A stretch of 11,001 nucleotides of DNA. Source: Balneolia bacterium (GTDB lineage Bacteria; Bacteroidota; Rhodothermia; Balneolales; Cyclonatronaceae). The position numbers and the translations under genes were made by a program. Positions 1 to 7,136 of the stretch are shown one piece after another. Within the stretch, counting starts at the first letter, position 1, and each line of letters opens with the position of its first letter. The notes below the pieces were generated by a model, which did no database searches, was not told where the DNA came from, and was given only the letters and a program-made list of their open reading frames with translations. Location: NCBI GenBank assembly GCA_003566395.1, contig PXDL01000447.1:1-11001 (forward strand), written 5' to 3'.

Positions 1-1
1 A

Positions 2-75
2 AGAAGGCTTTGCAATACCGGTATTTCGCTCGGGCAGTGAATACGAACAAAATACCTGATATGTCAAAGCCTTCT
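2..75. repeat. Compound inverted repeat (long stem-loop) 3' of the cupin gene
   Basis: The outer arms AGAAGGCTTTG (2-12) and CAAAGCCTTCT (65-75) are perfectly complementary. Inside them GGTATTT (20-26) pairs with AAATACC (50-56), and TCG/CGA (26-28/44-46) could extend the inner stem. The result is a folded element of about 74 nt. It lies downstream of the cupin gene, which reads leftward, so it would be in that gene's 3' untranslated RNA. No T-tract is visible before the window edge, so it is not an obvious terminator. The arm sequence recurs at 734-744 on the other side of the cupin gene. A REP/MITE-like repeat or the end of a mobile cassette are possible readings; the family is not recognised. 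Confidence 0.55.
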
Positions 76-107
76 AAAAGCGGGTTAACGAAATACAATG
101 AATATGG

Positions 108-148
108 GCCTGAATGTTGATGGGGTCTTTGTTATCCCAAATTCAGGC
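108..148 (-). terminator. Weak hairpin after the cupin stop codon
   Basis: GCCTGAAT (108-115) and ATTCAGGC (141-148) are perfect 8-bp arms. An inner TGGG/CCCA pair (121-124/136-139) shortens the loop. The hairpin begins 5 nt after the cupin stop (reading leftward), which is where a terminator would sit. There is no U-rich tail after the distal arm, so termination is uncertain; it may instead stabilise the mRNA 3' end. Confidence 0.35.
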
Positions 149-152
149 TCGA

Positions 153-659
153 CTAATTTAGACGAGGATCGTCTTCAGGATTAATGTATTCAATACCCCA
201 CGGTCCGTTTCCATGAAGCTGAATGATGGTTCGTTCTTCCACGAAGCCAAACATAGGATCACCGGGTGGCATTATAGCTATGCTTCCCTGCGGTAGCTCT
301 TGAGTTTCCGATCGATCAAATGTATCGCCATGAGCAAAATAAAGAGTGCCTTCAAGTACTGTTACACGTTCGTATTCGGGGTGGATATGAGGAAGAATCT
401 CGTAACCGGCTTCAAGCTTAAGCCGGAATGTAAAAGGTTCTTCATTACTCAGCTCACCTTCTATAAAGGCAATCTGTGCACCCTCACCCATGGATGCCAC
501 AGGATTCCAATCCAGTTCATCTGGTGTTAGCATAAAATGACCGTCGGAATCATGCATGTCCTGGGCCTGTGTTACAAAAAAGGCACCGGACAGAAAAAAA
601 ACTAAAATCAGTTTACGAGCCGTCATAAGAAATGTCACATATATTTTTTGGGTAGTCAT
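153..659 (-). CDS. Exported single-domain cupin protein
   Basis: 168 residues. The N-terminus has a basic stretch, a hydrophobic run at about 17-29 and a likely signal-peptidase site after QAQ (31-33), so the mature protein should be exported. Cupin motif 1 is clear: H91-x-H93-x3-E97 followed by G104, which would supply three metal ligands. Motif 2 (PPGDP, 131-135) has Met136 where relatives usually have the fourth ligand His. The end, HGNGPWGIEYINPEDDPR, is typical of a small family of uncharacterised cupins. The substrate is unknown. The ATG at 659 is preferred over Met12 because AAGGAGGT lies 3 nt upstream of it. The gene stands alone: lpd upstream is closed by a terminator and about 340 bp of non-coding DNA, and related repeats flank it. 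The cupin fold is secure; enzymatic activity is not. Confidence 0.85.
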   Translation of the reverse strand: MTTQKIYVTFLMTARKLILVFFLSGAFFVTQAQDMHDSDGHFMLTPDELDWNPVASMGEGAQIAFIEGELSNEEPFTFRLKLEAGYEILPHIHPEYERVTVLEGTLYFAHGDTFDRSETQELPQGSIAIMPPGDPMFGFVEERTIIQLHGNGPWGIEYINPEDDPRLN

Positions 660-995
660 AATACCTCCTTCTTTGATAAACTATTGTGATAGGCTCAGTG
701 GTAGTCGGGTATTGCAGCCACAGAGCGATTTTTAGAAGGCTTTGCAAAACCGTTCTTAAGCCCACTTACTGCTTTGTCGAAAAAGTATAATCTCCGAACC
801 CCGAAGCTTAGAAGGATGTGGTTTTATTTTAGCAGCGGGGTTGAGTACGACCTAAAACCTGGATTTTTAAAACCTTCACATAGATATCTCAAAAAAAATT
901 GTAAAAGTCAAAAGCCTGCTGAATGGAAGTTATTAGTGATATCTTGAAGAATAGCGATGATAGAATGAGAAAATCCTGTCAAAACAATCTTTCGT
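660..995. other. Gene-free AT-rich intergenic region with a third copy of the repeat core
   Basis: No supportable gene is seen on either strand. Positions 734-752 repeat the sequence at 2-20 (AGAAGGCTTTGCAA, then one mismatch, then ACCG), in the same orientation. Positions 730-744 also match the reverse complement of 65-79 over 15 nt. Further right are a direct repeat TAAAACCT (853-860 and 868-875), GGTTTTA/TAAAACC (820-826/853-859) and AACCCC/GGGGTT (797-802/837-842). The cupin promoter should lie here, but I see no convincing -35/-10 pair. Confidence 0.5.
663..670 (-). promoter_or_regulatory. Strong Shine-Dalgarno site of the cupin gene
   Basis: The minus strand reads AAGGAGGT directly before ATT and the ATG at 659. 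This near-perfect anti-16S match fixes the cupin start. It stands out because none of the other seven genes has a comparable site. Confidence 0.7.
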
Positions 996-996
996 G

Positions 997-1033
997 AAAA
1001 GAAAAAGGCTGTCCACAATTTGGGACAGCCTTT
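997..1033 (-). terminator. Intrinsic terminator of lpd
   Basis: Perfect 11-bp arms AAAGGCTGTCC (1004-1014) and GGACAGCCTTT (1023-1033) enclose an 8-nt loop. On the minus strand the stem runs into UUUUUCUUUU (1006-997). It lies 67 nt past the lpd stop. The GC-rich stem plus U-tract is a textbook Rho-independent terminator, and it separates lpd from the cupin gene. Confidence 0.9.
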
Positions 1034-1100
1034 AGGGTCAAGACAGGTTCTGAAAATTATCAGAACTTTTTTGGAAATCGTTCCCGGGATTAACCCCGCT

Positions 1101-2519
1101 TTATTTCTTAGGTGGTGTGCCGAGGTGAACGCCTTCTCCGTAGGCTTCGGCTACTGCTTCCATCACGGCCTCGGAAAGGGTCGGGTGAGGATGTACGGAA
1201 GCAATTACTTCATGACCCGTGGTTTCGAGGTCACGGGCGAGAACAGGCGAAGCAATCATTTCCGTGACATTTTCGCCGATCATGTGGCAGCCGAGCCACT
1301 CACCGTATTCCTCGTCGAAAACCACCTTCACGAAACCATCATTGGTACCTGAAGCAGAGGCCTTGCCATTAGCCTGAAAAGGAAACTTGCCTACTTTAAC
1401 TTTATATCCGGCATCTTTGGCGGCTTTCTCGGTAAGACCGACCGATGCGATTTCGGGATGACAATACGTACACCCGGGAATATTTTTGTGATTTACAGGG
1501 ATTGCATCAAGTCCGGCAATCCGCTCCACGCATTCGATTGCTTCATGTGAAGCTTTGTGCGCCAGCCACGGTCCGCCAATTACGTCGCCTATAGCATAAA
1601 TGCCTTTGGCATCTGTTTCGTAAGTATTGGGCTTCACCTTTATGGCACCTTTTTCCACTTTTACACCGGCTTCTTCCAGGCCGATACCTTCTACATTTCC
1701 TACAACGCCCACGGCAGAAAGCACCATGTCGGCTTCGATTTTCTCTTCGCCTTTTTGGGTTTTAACCGTTACTACCACGCCTTTGCCCTTCTTGGCGACT
1801 TTCTCTACCGAGCTTTCGGTCATGATGTTCATGCCTTTCTTCTTGTAGATTTTCGCAAGTTCTTTGCTCACGTCCTCATCTTCTACGGGAACGATGTGCT
1901 TCTGAAGCTCAACAATGGTCACTTCGGTGCCGATAGTATGGTAGAAATAAGCGAACTCAACCCCGATGGCTCCGGCCCCGACGATAACGAGTTTCTTGGG
2001 CTGTTTTTCCAGTTTCATAGCCCGCTCGGAGTTGATGATCGTCTCGTTGTCGAATTTCAGGTTGGGAAGCTCACGTGATCTCGCGCCGGTGGCCACAATA
2101 ATATGTTTTGCCTTCAGGCGGTCGGTTTCCTTGTCTTTGTCGTCGGTTACTTTTACTTCGCCTTTGCCGGCTACCATGCCTTTACCGCGAACAACATCAA
2201 TCTTGTTGGCCTTCATTAAAAACTGAACGCCTTTGCTCATTTTGTCGGCAACGCCACGGCTTCGTTTGATAACGTTGGGGAAATTCACTTTGGCCTCACT
2301 TACTTCAAGGCCGAAATCTTTTGCGTGACTGATTTTCTCAAAATACTCTGCAGACTTCAATAATGCTTTGGTGGGAATACAGCCAATATTCAGACAAACA
2401 CCGCCCAGGTCTCTTTTTTCAATAACAGCAGTTTTAAGGCCGAGTTGTGAAGCACGAATGGCCGCCACATATCCGCCGGGGCCGGTGCCGATCACAACTA
2501 CATCATATTCTTTTGCCAT
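1101..2519 (-). CDS. lpdA: Dihydrolipoyl dehydrogenase (E3 of 2-oxoacid dehydrogenase complexes)
   Basis: 472 residues, the usual length for this flavoprotein, which reoxidises dihydrolipoamide with NAD+ in the pyruvate, 2-oxoglutarate and branched-chain dehydrogenase complexes and in glycine cleavage. Visible in order: FAD-binding GTGPGG (11-16); the redox disulfide pair C42 and C47 in GGVCLNIGCIPTK; ATGARSR (144-150); NAD-binding GAGAIG (181-186) with E204 after the second strand, as expected for NAD rather than NADP; the second FAD motif AIGDV (309-313); and the C-terminal catalytic dyad H445/E450 in HPHPTLSE. No residue is missing. The ATG at 2519 has only a weak purine stretch upstream. 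No E1 or E2 gene is adjacent, so this may be a shared E3. A strong terminator follows it, and the 138-nt gap upstream suggests its own promoter. Confidence 0.97.
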   Translation of the reverse strand: MAKEYDVVVIGTGPGGYVAAIRASQLGLKTAVIEKRDLGGVCLNIGCIPTKALLKSAEYFEKISHAKDFGLEVSEAKVNFPNVIKRSRGVADKMSKGVQFLMKANKIDVVRGKGMVAGKGEVKVTDDKDKETDRLKAKHIIVATGARSRELPNLKFDNETIINSERAMKLEKQPKKLVIVGAGAIGVEFAYFYHTIGTEVTIVELQKHIVPVEDEDVSKELAKIYKKKGMNIMTESSVEKVAKKGKGVVVTVKTQKGEEKIEADMVLSAVGVVGNVEGIGLEEAGVKVEKGAIKVKPNTYETDAKGIYAIGDVIGGPWLAHKASHEAIECVERIAGLDAIPVNHKNIPGCTYCHPEIASVGLTEKAAKDAGYKVKVGKFPFQANGKASASGTNDGFVKVVFDEEYGEWLGCHMIGENVTEMIASPVLARDLETTGHEVIASVHPHPTLSEAVMEAVAEAYGEGVHLGTPPKK

Positions 2520-2562
2520 AATATCCGGATTAGAAAGTTAATACTATCGGTTCAAATTTAGT

Positions 2563-2578
2563 TTGCCAAAATAGGCAA
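2563..2578. promoter_or_regulatory. Candidate operator (inverted repeat) upstream of lpd
   Basis: TTGCC-N6-GGCAA is a perfect 5-bp inverted repeat 44-59 nt upstream of the lpd start. Next to it the minus strand carries TAAATTTG (2560-2553), which fits the Bacteroidota -7 consensus TAnnTTTG, although no well-spaced -33 TTTG is seen. The position suits a promoter-overlapping operator, but such short arms can occur by chance. Confidence 0.25.
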
Positions 2579-2616
2579 TTTGGATGAAAATATTAAGAAG
2601 TCGCAGCGGTACAGCA

Positions 2617-2634
2617 CTAAATCCGCGCATTTAG
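2617..2634. repeat. Inverted repeat between the GNAT gene and lpd
   Basis: CTAAAT-CCGCGC-ATTTAG forms perfect 6-bp arms with a 6-nt centre. It lies 24-41 nt after the GNAT stop. There is no U-tract on the minus strand, so it is a poor terminator; an operator or chance palindrome is equally possible. Confidence 0.25.
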
Positions 2635-2657
2635 ATCATAAATAAAGGTGTCGGCAT

Positions 2658-3131
2658 TTAAGCCTCATCCAGGGGTTTGCTCCAAAACAGCATTTCGGGA
2701 TCATCGGACAGGAATCCAAACCGTTTGTAGAGCTTTTGTGCCCGGTTGTCGTCCCGTACTTCAAGGGTGATTTTGCAGCAGCCAAGCTGTATCGATTTTT
2801 TTTCTACTGCACCGAGCAACATCTCCCCGACTCCCTTGCCGCGATAAGGAGGAATAACGGCCAAATCATGGATATTCATCAGGCGTTTTGCTTTGAAGGT
2901 GGAAAATCCGAGAAAGCAGTTAGCCAGCCCGACCGGAGTATTCCCGTCGAAAGCGAGAATGGATACGGCGGTGGGGAATTCGTTTAATTCCTCTACCAGA
3001 TTATCACGAACATAGGCGCTCAAAGACTCCTGTTGGCCCATAGGATCCCGGCTGTACGCGTCGAGCACATCAAGAAGGGCGGCGGCGTGTACCGGGTCAT
3101 CGTAATCGGCAACGGTGAGGGTAATCGTCAT
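2658..3131 (-). CDS. GNAT-family N-acetyltransferase
   Basis: 157 residues, a complete single GNAT domain. Motif A, the acetyl-CoA pyrophosphate loop, is V92-IPPYRGKGVG (R97-G98-K-G100-V-G102), following the strand MNIHDLAV. Motif B is seen in LYKRFGF (134-140) after the DDNRAQ turn. The N-terminus, with LLDVLDAYSRDPMG, is characteristic of one subgroup of small GNATs. The acceptor (small amine, amino acid or protein) cannot be told from sequence. The start is the ATG 24 nt downstream of the rof-like gene's stop, without a clear Shine-Dalgarno, so it is probably cotranscribed with rof and the transporter. Confidence 0.92.
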   Translation of the reverse strand: MTITLTVADYDDPVHAAALLDVLDAYSRDPMGQQESLSAYVRDNLVEELNEFPTAVSILAFDGNTPVGLANCFLGFSTFKAKRLMNIHDLAVIPPYRGKGVGEMLLGAVEKKSIQLGCCKITLEVRDDNRAQKLYKRFGFLSDDPEMLFWSKPLDEA

Positions 3132-3155
3132 TTCGTGGAAATCAGAGGGTGTAGG

Positions 3156-3431
3156 TTAGCAGGAAGGGTGATGCGCATCATCGCCAAATCGAATATCTGC
3201 GGCCGAAATCAGGCGGTCAAGACGGATTTCCGTGCCGCTGCCGAGCAGAACGAACTCCTGCTTATCCCGGGTGTAAATATCGGTGATGCGTTCCGAAACT
3301 TCCCGGATGCCATCACCCTGCACATCACCGAAAGTTCGGTACCGTATGTTAACAGGAACTTTTTCGATGATCAGGCGCTCAATCCGGTCATAGAGTCCGC
3401 AGGCTATAGGCGTGTAGGGAGGATTTGCCAT
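3156..3431 (-). CDS. rof: Rof/YaeO-like Rho-binding antiterminator
   Basis: 91 residues. The N-terminal Y6-TPIAC-GLYDRIE resembles the signature of E. coli Rof (YaeO), which has Y-x-PI-x-C-x-x-YD-x-LE. The C-terminal part, with a beta strand ending E68-IRLDRL74, matches the conserved ELRLDKI of that family. Length is also right: E. coli Rof is about 84 residues. Rof binds the primary RNA-binding site of the termination factor Rho and lowers Rho-dependent termination. The segment 31-48 between the two conserved blocks is a few residues longer than in E. coli and contains a glycine-rich turn. It sits 44 nt after yfcC and 24 nt before the GNAT gene on the same strand, so an operon is likely. The match was made by eye from the family motif, not by a profile search. 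Confidence 0.75.
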   Translation of the reverse strand: MANPPYTPIACGLYDRIERLIIEKVPVNIRYRTFGDVQGDGIREVSERITDIYTRDKQEFVLLGSGTEIRLDRLISAADIRFGDDAHHPSC

Positions 3432-3475
3432 GTCGTTAGCTTACACTTTAAAAAATATTGGTTGAAATGTCAGTC

Positions 3476-4873
3476 TTATGAGTATCCCAGGGCGATGCCC
3501 GCTACAATGAAGACCAGCGCGATAGCATAAAGTACAAGAAGTTTCAAAACGAGCCATTTGGCCCAGACTTCCCATGGAATTTTGGCGATGCCGAGCACGC
3601 CCATCAATACGCCGGAGGTGGGAATAATCATATTGGTGATGCCGTCTCCGAGCTGGAAAATCAGTACTACATTCTGCCGGGAAATTCCGATCAGGTCGCC
3701 CAGCGGTGCCATCAGGGGAATCGTAAGGGCCGCCTGACCGCTTCCGCTTGGAACCACCACATTCAGCAGCGACTGTACCACGAGCATCAGCGATGCCGAT
3801 CCGTAGGCATTAAGTCCTTCAAGCGTTCCGGCCAAATGAAAAAGAATGGTATCCACGATCTCAGCGTCGGTAATCACGATCAGAATGGCGCGGGAAAGGG
3901 CGATGATGACCGCAGCTCCGAGGACATCCCGCATACCGTGCAGAAATGCATTCGCGGCTTCGTTACTGCTCAGCCGTCCGAATACGGCCGAGAGTACAGC
4001 CAGCGCGATAAACAATCCGGAAAGTTCTTCAATATACCAGCCAAGTTGCACCACGCCGTAGATAAGTCCGGCAAGCGTAATAAAAAAGAGAGCAAGCACA
4101 ATGATGTGCCGGGGCATTATAGGCGGAATCACGCCGTCGTCCTCAGCGGCTTCGCGCTTTTTGTCGATGTTATATACGGGAGACTTCATCGGGTTTTTAT
4201 GAACAGATGAAGCATAAAAATAAACCATGGCGATGCCGGCCAGGGTTACAGCCAGCCAAAGCAGCATCCGCAACCCGGCTCCTGAAAATACCGGAATTTC
4301 AGCGAGTCCTTGCGCGATTCCTACGGTAAACGGGTTATAGACCGCGCCCGCAAACCCGATATGCGCCCCCACGTACGGAATGGCTACACCGGTGATGGAA
4401 TCGTAGCCCAGAGCAAGAGAAAGGGTTACAAAAAGAGGCACAAATACGATTGTTTCTTCGCTCATGCCGAATGTGGCGCCCATCACCGAAAAAAGAATCA
4501 TAAAAAACGGAATATACACCGGACGCCACTGCGGGTTTTCGGAAAAGAATTTGGCTGCCCGACGGATTACCACATCAAAAGCGCCGGTTTTCTGAATGAT
4601 GGAAAACGCTCCGGCCACAATAAAAATAAATACGATAATGGCCATTCCGTACGAATCATTGAATCCACGAACAGGAGCGAGAATTAGTTCAATCAGACCG
4701 GCCGGGCTGGAATCGATGTACTGAAAAGAACCTGGATCCACCACTTCTCGTCCGTCTTCGGTGAGCACCCGGTCGAACTGGCCGCCGGGAATGACCCAGG
4801 TTAATGCGGCAAAAAACACAAGCACCATCAGCACCAGAATAAGGGTGTTGGGCGCTTTAATCCTGAATTTCAT
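3476..4873 (-). CDS. yfcC: YfcC-family (DcuC/PF03606-like) inner-membrane transporter
   Basis: 465 residues from the ATG at 4873; a GTG two codons upstream (4879) is possible but less likely. The protein is almost entirely hydrophobic, with roughly 11-12 membrane segments and one basic/acidic cytoplasmic loop at about 223-253. Family motifs: TWVIPGGQFDR (25-35), GMSEET (136-141), NPFTVGIAQG (180-189), the hairpin-like VVPSGSGQA (373-381) and QLGDGITNMIIPTSG (407-421). Helical hairpins of this kind hold substrate and coupling ion in C4-dicarboxylate/AbgT-like carriers. E. coli YfcC is annotated as a putative basic amino acid antiporter, while others in the superfamily carry dicarboxylates or peptides, so specificity is open. 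It lies downstream of a cyanophycinase gene and heads the tight group with rof and GNAT, which favours an arginine- or aspartate-containing substrate. Confidence 0.9.
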   Translation of the reverse strand: MKFRIKAPNTLILVLMVLVFFAALTWVIPGGQFDRVLTEDGREVVDPGSFQYIDSSPAGLIELILAPVRGFNDSYGMAIIVFIFIVAGAFSIIQKTGAFDVVIRRAAKFFSENPQWRPVYIPFFMILFSVMGATFGMSEETIVFVPLFVTLSLALGYDSITGVAIPYVGAHIGFAGAVYNPFTVGIAQGLAEIPVFSGAGLRMLLWLAVTLAGIAMVYFYASSVHKNPMKSPVYNIDKKREAAEDDGVIPPIMPRHIIVLALFFITLAGLIYGVVQLGWYIEELSGLFIALAVLSAVFGRLSSNEAANAFLHGMRDVLGAAVIIALSRAILIVITDAEIVDTILFHLAGTLEGLNAYGSASLMLVVQSLLNVVVPSGSGQAALTIPLMAPLGDLIGISRQNVVLIFQLGDGITNMIIPTSGVLMGVLGIAKIPWEVWAKWLVLKLLVLYAIALVFIVAGIALGYS

Positions 4874-5031
4874 AAGCACATAAGCAAGGTGAATGGTTTA
4901 CAAAGCCGGTTCCGAACGGTCCGGGTGAAAGGCCCAATATAATAAAACATCATCCGGAACCTGAATGATGAACGCGGGTTGATTTTTGGCCTGATATGCC
5001 GGTCAGCAGCATCCCCTTTTTTTAGGTCTTT
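4874..5031. other. Intergenic gap between cyanophycinase and yfcC
   Basis: 158 nt. GGTTCCG (4908-4914) and CGGAACC (4955-4961) form 7-bp inverted arms 40 nt apart. I see no stem followed by a U-tract, so no intrinsic terminator for the cyanophycinase gene, and readthrough into yfcC is possible. No convincing promoter hexamers were found. Confidence 0.4.
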
Positions 5032-6993
5032 CTATTTCACCAGGGTGATGCGTGTGGTGCCCGACATACCGCCGCCGGTGACGCGAACAATGTAAATGCC
5101 TGTACTTCTCCCTTCAAGACTTATGGGAAACGTATTCCTGCCCTCCTGAAGCCGAAGCCGGGAAACTGAAAAGACACTTTGGCCGAGTATGTTAAAGACT
5201 TCGGCCCGGACATCCATTACTTCCGAGGCGTGAATACTGATGGTAGTGGAAGGATTAAAAGGGTTTGGGTACGCATTTTCTATAACGAATCCGTCACCGG
5301 GAATATCCCGCGAATTTTCCCCGGGATTTACAGATACCGGAGCCTGTTCGTACAGCCTGAGGGAGGAACCGTCGGGCATTACATGGATTAGGGCTTGGCT
5401 TACCGCTGCGGAGTTTCGGGTTTGATTACTGGCTCCGGAGGCGATGAACGGGCTTGCTGCAGTGAAATACCCTTCCCGTGCATCGGTAATAATGGCGGGC
5501 ATTAACTGGTTACCGAACGTGAGTTCGCCGTCGTGTAAACTAAGTTCCGAATAACGGGTGCCGCTCAGAGCGATGTGGGATTCAAGGGTATGCATGAGCC
5601 AGCCTGGAGCGGAGGCGCGGTTCTCAAACTGATTCTGGTTCAGGTACGTGCTGTCCACGCTCACGATATGCGGAAAGAGCGCCGAGCCTTCCCTGATCTG
5701 AATAAGTCCGTCGTAGGCGATAAATTCACCATCGCTAAGATTTGTGGCGTAGCCGTCGGTCATCACCGGAAGATGGCGCATTAGCAGCTCTATTTCGGTG
5801 GAGTTCTGAGAAAACTGTGACTGAAACGAAGATGAGCCGCCCAGCTGCTTCCACTGTTCGGGGCTGATATTCACAAAAAGCCTGTCGGAGGCAAACAAAG
5901 CATCTACCCAGGCCGGATCGTCGATCATAGATTCTGCATAGGGGATGATTTCGGCCGGGATCTCGTCGTTTTCTATGGCGGTGATTGGAACTTCTCCGCT
6001 GCTCAGGATGATGCGCTGAGTGTCGTCGCTTCGGCTGTTAAGGTAGGAGGTGGTCCAGCCGTTACGGCGGAAATGGACGTGCGCGCTTAGATGTGTTTCC
6101 GGCAGCGGGGCTACTTCAAAGGCGTCATCCGGCTGAGCCAAAAGGGAGCCGTCGTGCAGGTTGATTTCGAAACCATGGGTAAGCTGATGGGCTTTCAGGT
6201 TGCGAACGCTCAGGTCCTGATTCGGCTCAACATCGAACTCGGTATCGGCGGTAGTTCGGAGCACATGTACGCCTCCGGTGCCGCTTACCCGAAGCTTTCC
6301 GTCCGGACTAATCATAACGGCCGTTTTGTCGTCGATTCCGATTCCGGTAACCGATGCGGGGCTCCATTCGGCGTGAATCCAGGCTATTTTGCTGATAAGC
6401 CTGCCGGGACGGCCGCGCTCGAAATAGTGGGTGTCAACCAAAGTGAGGGGTAGCAGGTCAAGAAAACCGGTTTGCATGGTGTGCTGACCGGCGTACGGAT
6501 TGCGAAGCAGCTGATCGGATGTCGTTCCGCCTCGTGTAATAAATTCACCCGCAATCATGGCTCCGGCGCTTGTGCCTCCGATCACTCCGCCCTGATCAAA
6601 TACCGCGACGATCGCATCCTGAACCGCGGTGCCTTTCCAGGTATCTATGTAGTTGCGCTGATCGCCTCCTTTGAAAAAGACGCCCCCCGCCTGCTCCAGC
6701 GCTTCAAGAATTTCAGACTCGCTATGCTGTTGTATCGTCAGGTTGATGACTTCCACGGCTCCAAGACTCTGGAAGTAGTTGGGAAGCCAGGTCGAGGTAT
6801 CGCTGTTGGAAAGGACTACTACCGGCGCTTCACCGGATTTTTCAACGAACCAACCGTAGGGTTCTGCCGACCAGGATGTGGCGGCGCTGCTCTCGGAACC
6901 GCCGCCGGCAAGCATCAAATAGCCCTGCGCGTGTAAAGATGAAAACGAAAAGGTGAACAGGACAAAAAGAAAGATTGAAGCGTTATGTTTCAT
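5032..6993 (-). CDS. Secreted cyanophycinase (peptidase S51) with degenerate second domain and sorting domain
   Basis: 653 residues from the ATG at 6993; an in-frame TTG at 7038 would put 15 residues before the signal peptide and is unlikely. The signal peptide (1-23, ending HAQ) gives an exported enzyme. The S51 core (about 24-245) keeps F-KGGDQR (108-113), nucleophile Ser142 in GGTSAGA, D187/H189 in DTHY, and R193, R195, R198 in ERGRPGR. The arginine triad matches R178/R180/R183 of Synechocystis CphB, which bind the cyanophycin side chain, so cyanophycinase fits better than peptidase E. CphB's Gln173 position is Thr188 here. The family cuts the Asp backbone to release beta-Asp-Arg. Residues 325-510 look like a second S51-like domain lacking catalytic residues. 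Residues about 568-653 (AYPNPFNPSTTI ... TRITLVK) are a type IX-like sorting/surface-anchoring domain. The natural substrate is inferred. Confidence 0.9.
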   Translation of the reverse strand: MKHNASIFLFVLFTFSFSSLHAQGYLMLAGGGSESSAATSWSAEPYGWFVEKSGEAPVVVLSNSDTSTWLPNYFQSLGAVEVINLTIQQHSESEILEALEQAGGVFFKGGDQRNYIDTWKGTAVQDAIVAVFDQGGVIGGTSAGAMIAGEFITRGGTTSDQLLRNPYAGQHTMQTGFLDLLPLTLVDTHYFERGRPGRLISKIAWIHAEWSPASVTGIGIDDKTAVMISPDGKLRVSGTGGVHVLRTTADTEFDVEPNQDLSVRNLKAHQLTHGFEINLHDGSLLAQPDDAFEVAPLPETHLSAHVHFRRNGWTTSYLNSRSDDTQRIILSSGEVPITAIENDEIPAEIIPYAESMIDDPAWVDALFASDRLFVNISPEQWKQLGGSSSFQSQFSQNSTEIELLMRHLPVMTDGYATNLSDGEFIAYDGLIQIREGSALFPHIVSVDSTYLNQNQFENRASAPGWLMHTLESHIALSGTRYSELSLHDGELTFGNQLMPAIITDAREGYFTAASPFIASGASNQTRNSAAVSQALIHVMPDGSSLRLYEQAPVSVNPGENSRDIPGDGFVIENAYPNPFNPSTTISIHASEVMDVRAEVFNILGQSVFSVSRLRLQEGRNTFPISLEGRSTGIYIVRVTGGGMSGTTRITLVK

Positions 6994-7136
6994 AAACGAG
7001 AGATATGTGTTAGGCAGGAGTCCGGAGTGTTGGAACAAGATACTTGAGATAATATTGGTTTCCGGATTTTTTTGGTTTCTGCTTAAAATGGCGGATAGCT
7101 CGAATCTTCAATATTTTTGTAAAACGGTCCCGGTCT
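6994..7136. other. Intergenic gap upstream of the cyanophycinase gene
   Basis: 143 nt. On the minus strand TTGAAG and TTTTAA are 17 nt apart (about 7113-7085) and could form a weak sigma-70 promoter; TATTAT (7055-7050) lacks a partner -35. The motif TTGGTTTC occurs twice on the plus strand (7055-7062 and 7072-7079). No terminator for the upstream phosphatase gene is visible. Nothing here is firm. Confidence 0.25.

Noticed and set aside
1..90. Integron attC site reading of the left stem-loop, with GTTAAC at 84-89 as a core site
   Set aside because: GTTAACG does not fit GTTRRRY, the sequence beyond the shared core is not conserved at the 734 copy, and no integrase gene is seen. It remains only a remote possibility because the left edge is cut.
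920..1105. Open minus-strand frame ending near 920 that could extend back through the terminator into the 3' end of lpd
   Set aside because: It has no plausible start of its own, crosses a strong terminator and shows no family resemblance.
1020..2226. Plus-strand open frames across lpd
   Set aside because: All lie opposite a full-length, motif-complete dihydrolipoyl dehydrogenase and have compositions typical of antisense frames.
2553..2584. Bacteroidota-type promoter (TTTG / TAnnTTTG) for lpd
   Set aside because: TAAATTTG is a good -7 match, but the nearest upstream ATTG is only 15 nt away and no properly spaced TTTG is present, so it is not listed as a promoter.
6994..7038. TTG start at 7038 for the cyanophycinase
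   Set aside because: It would place 15 polar residues before a good signal peptide; the ATG at 6993 begins directly with a typical n-region and hydrophobic core.
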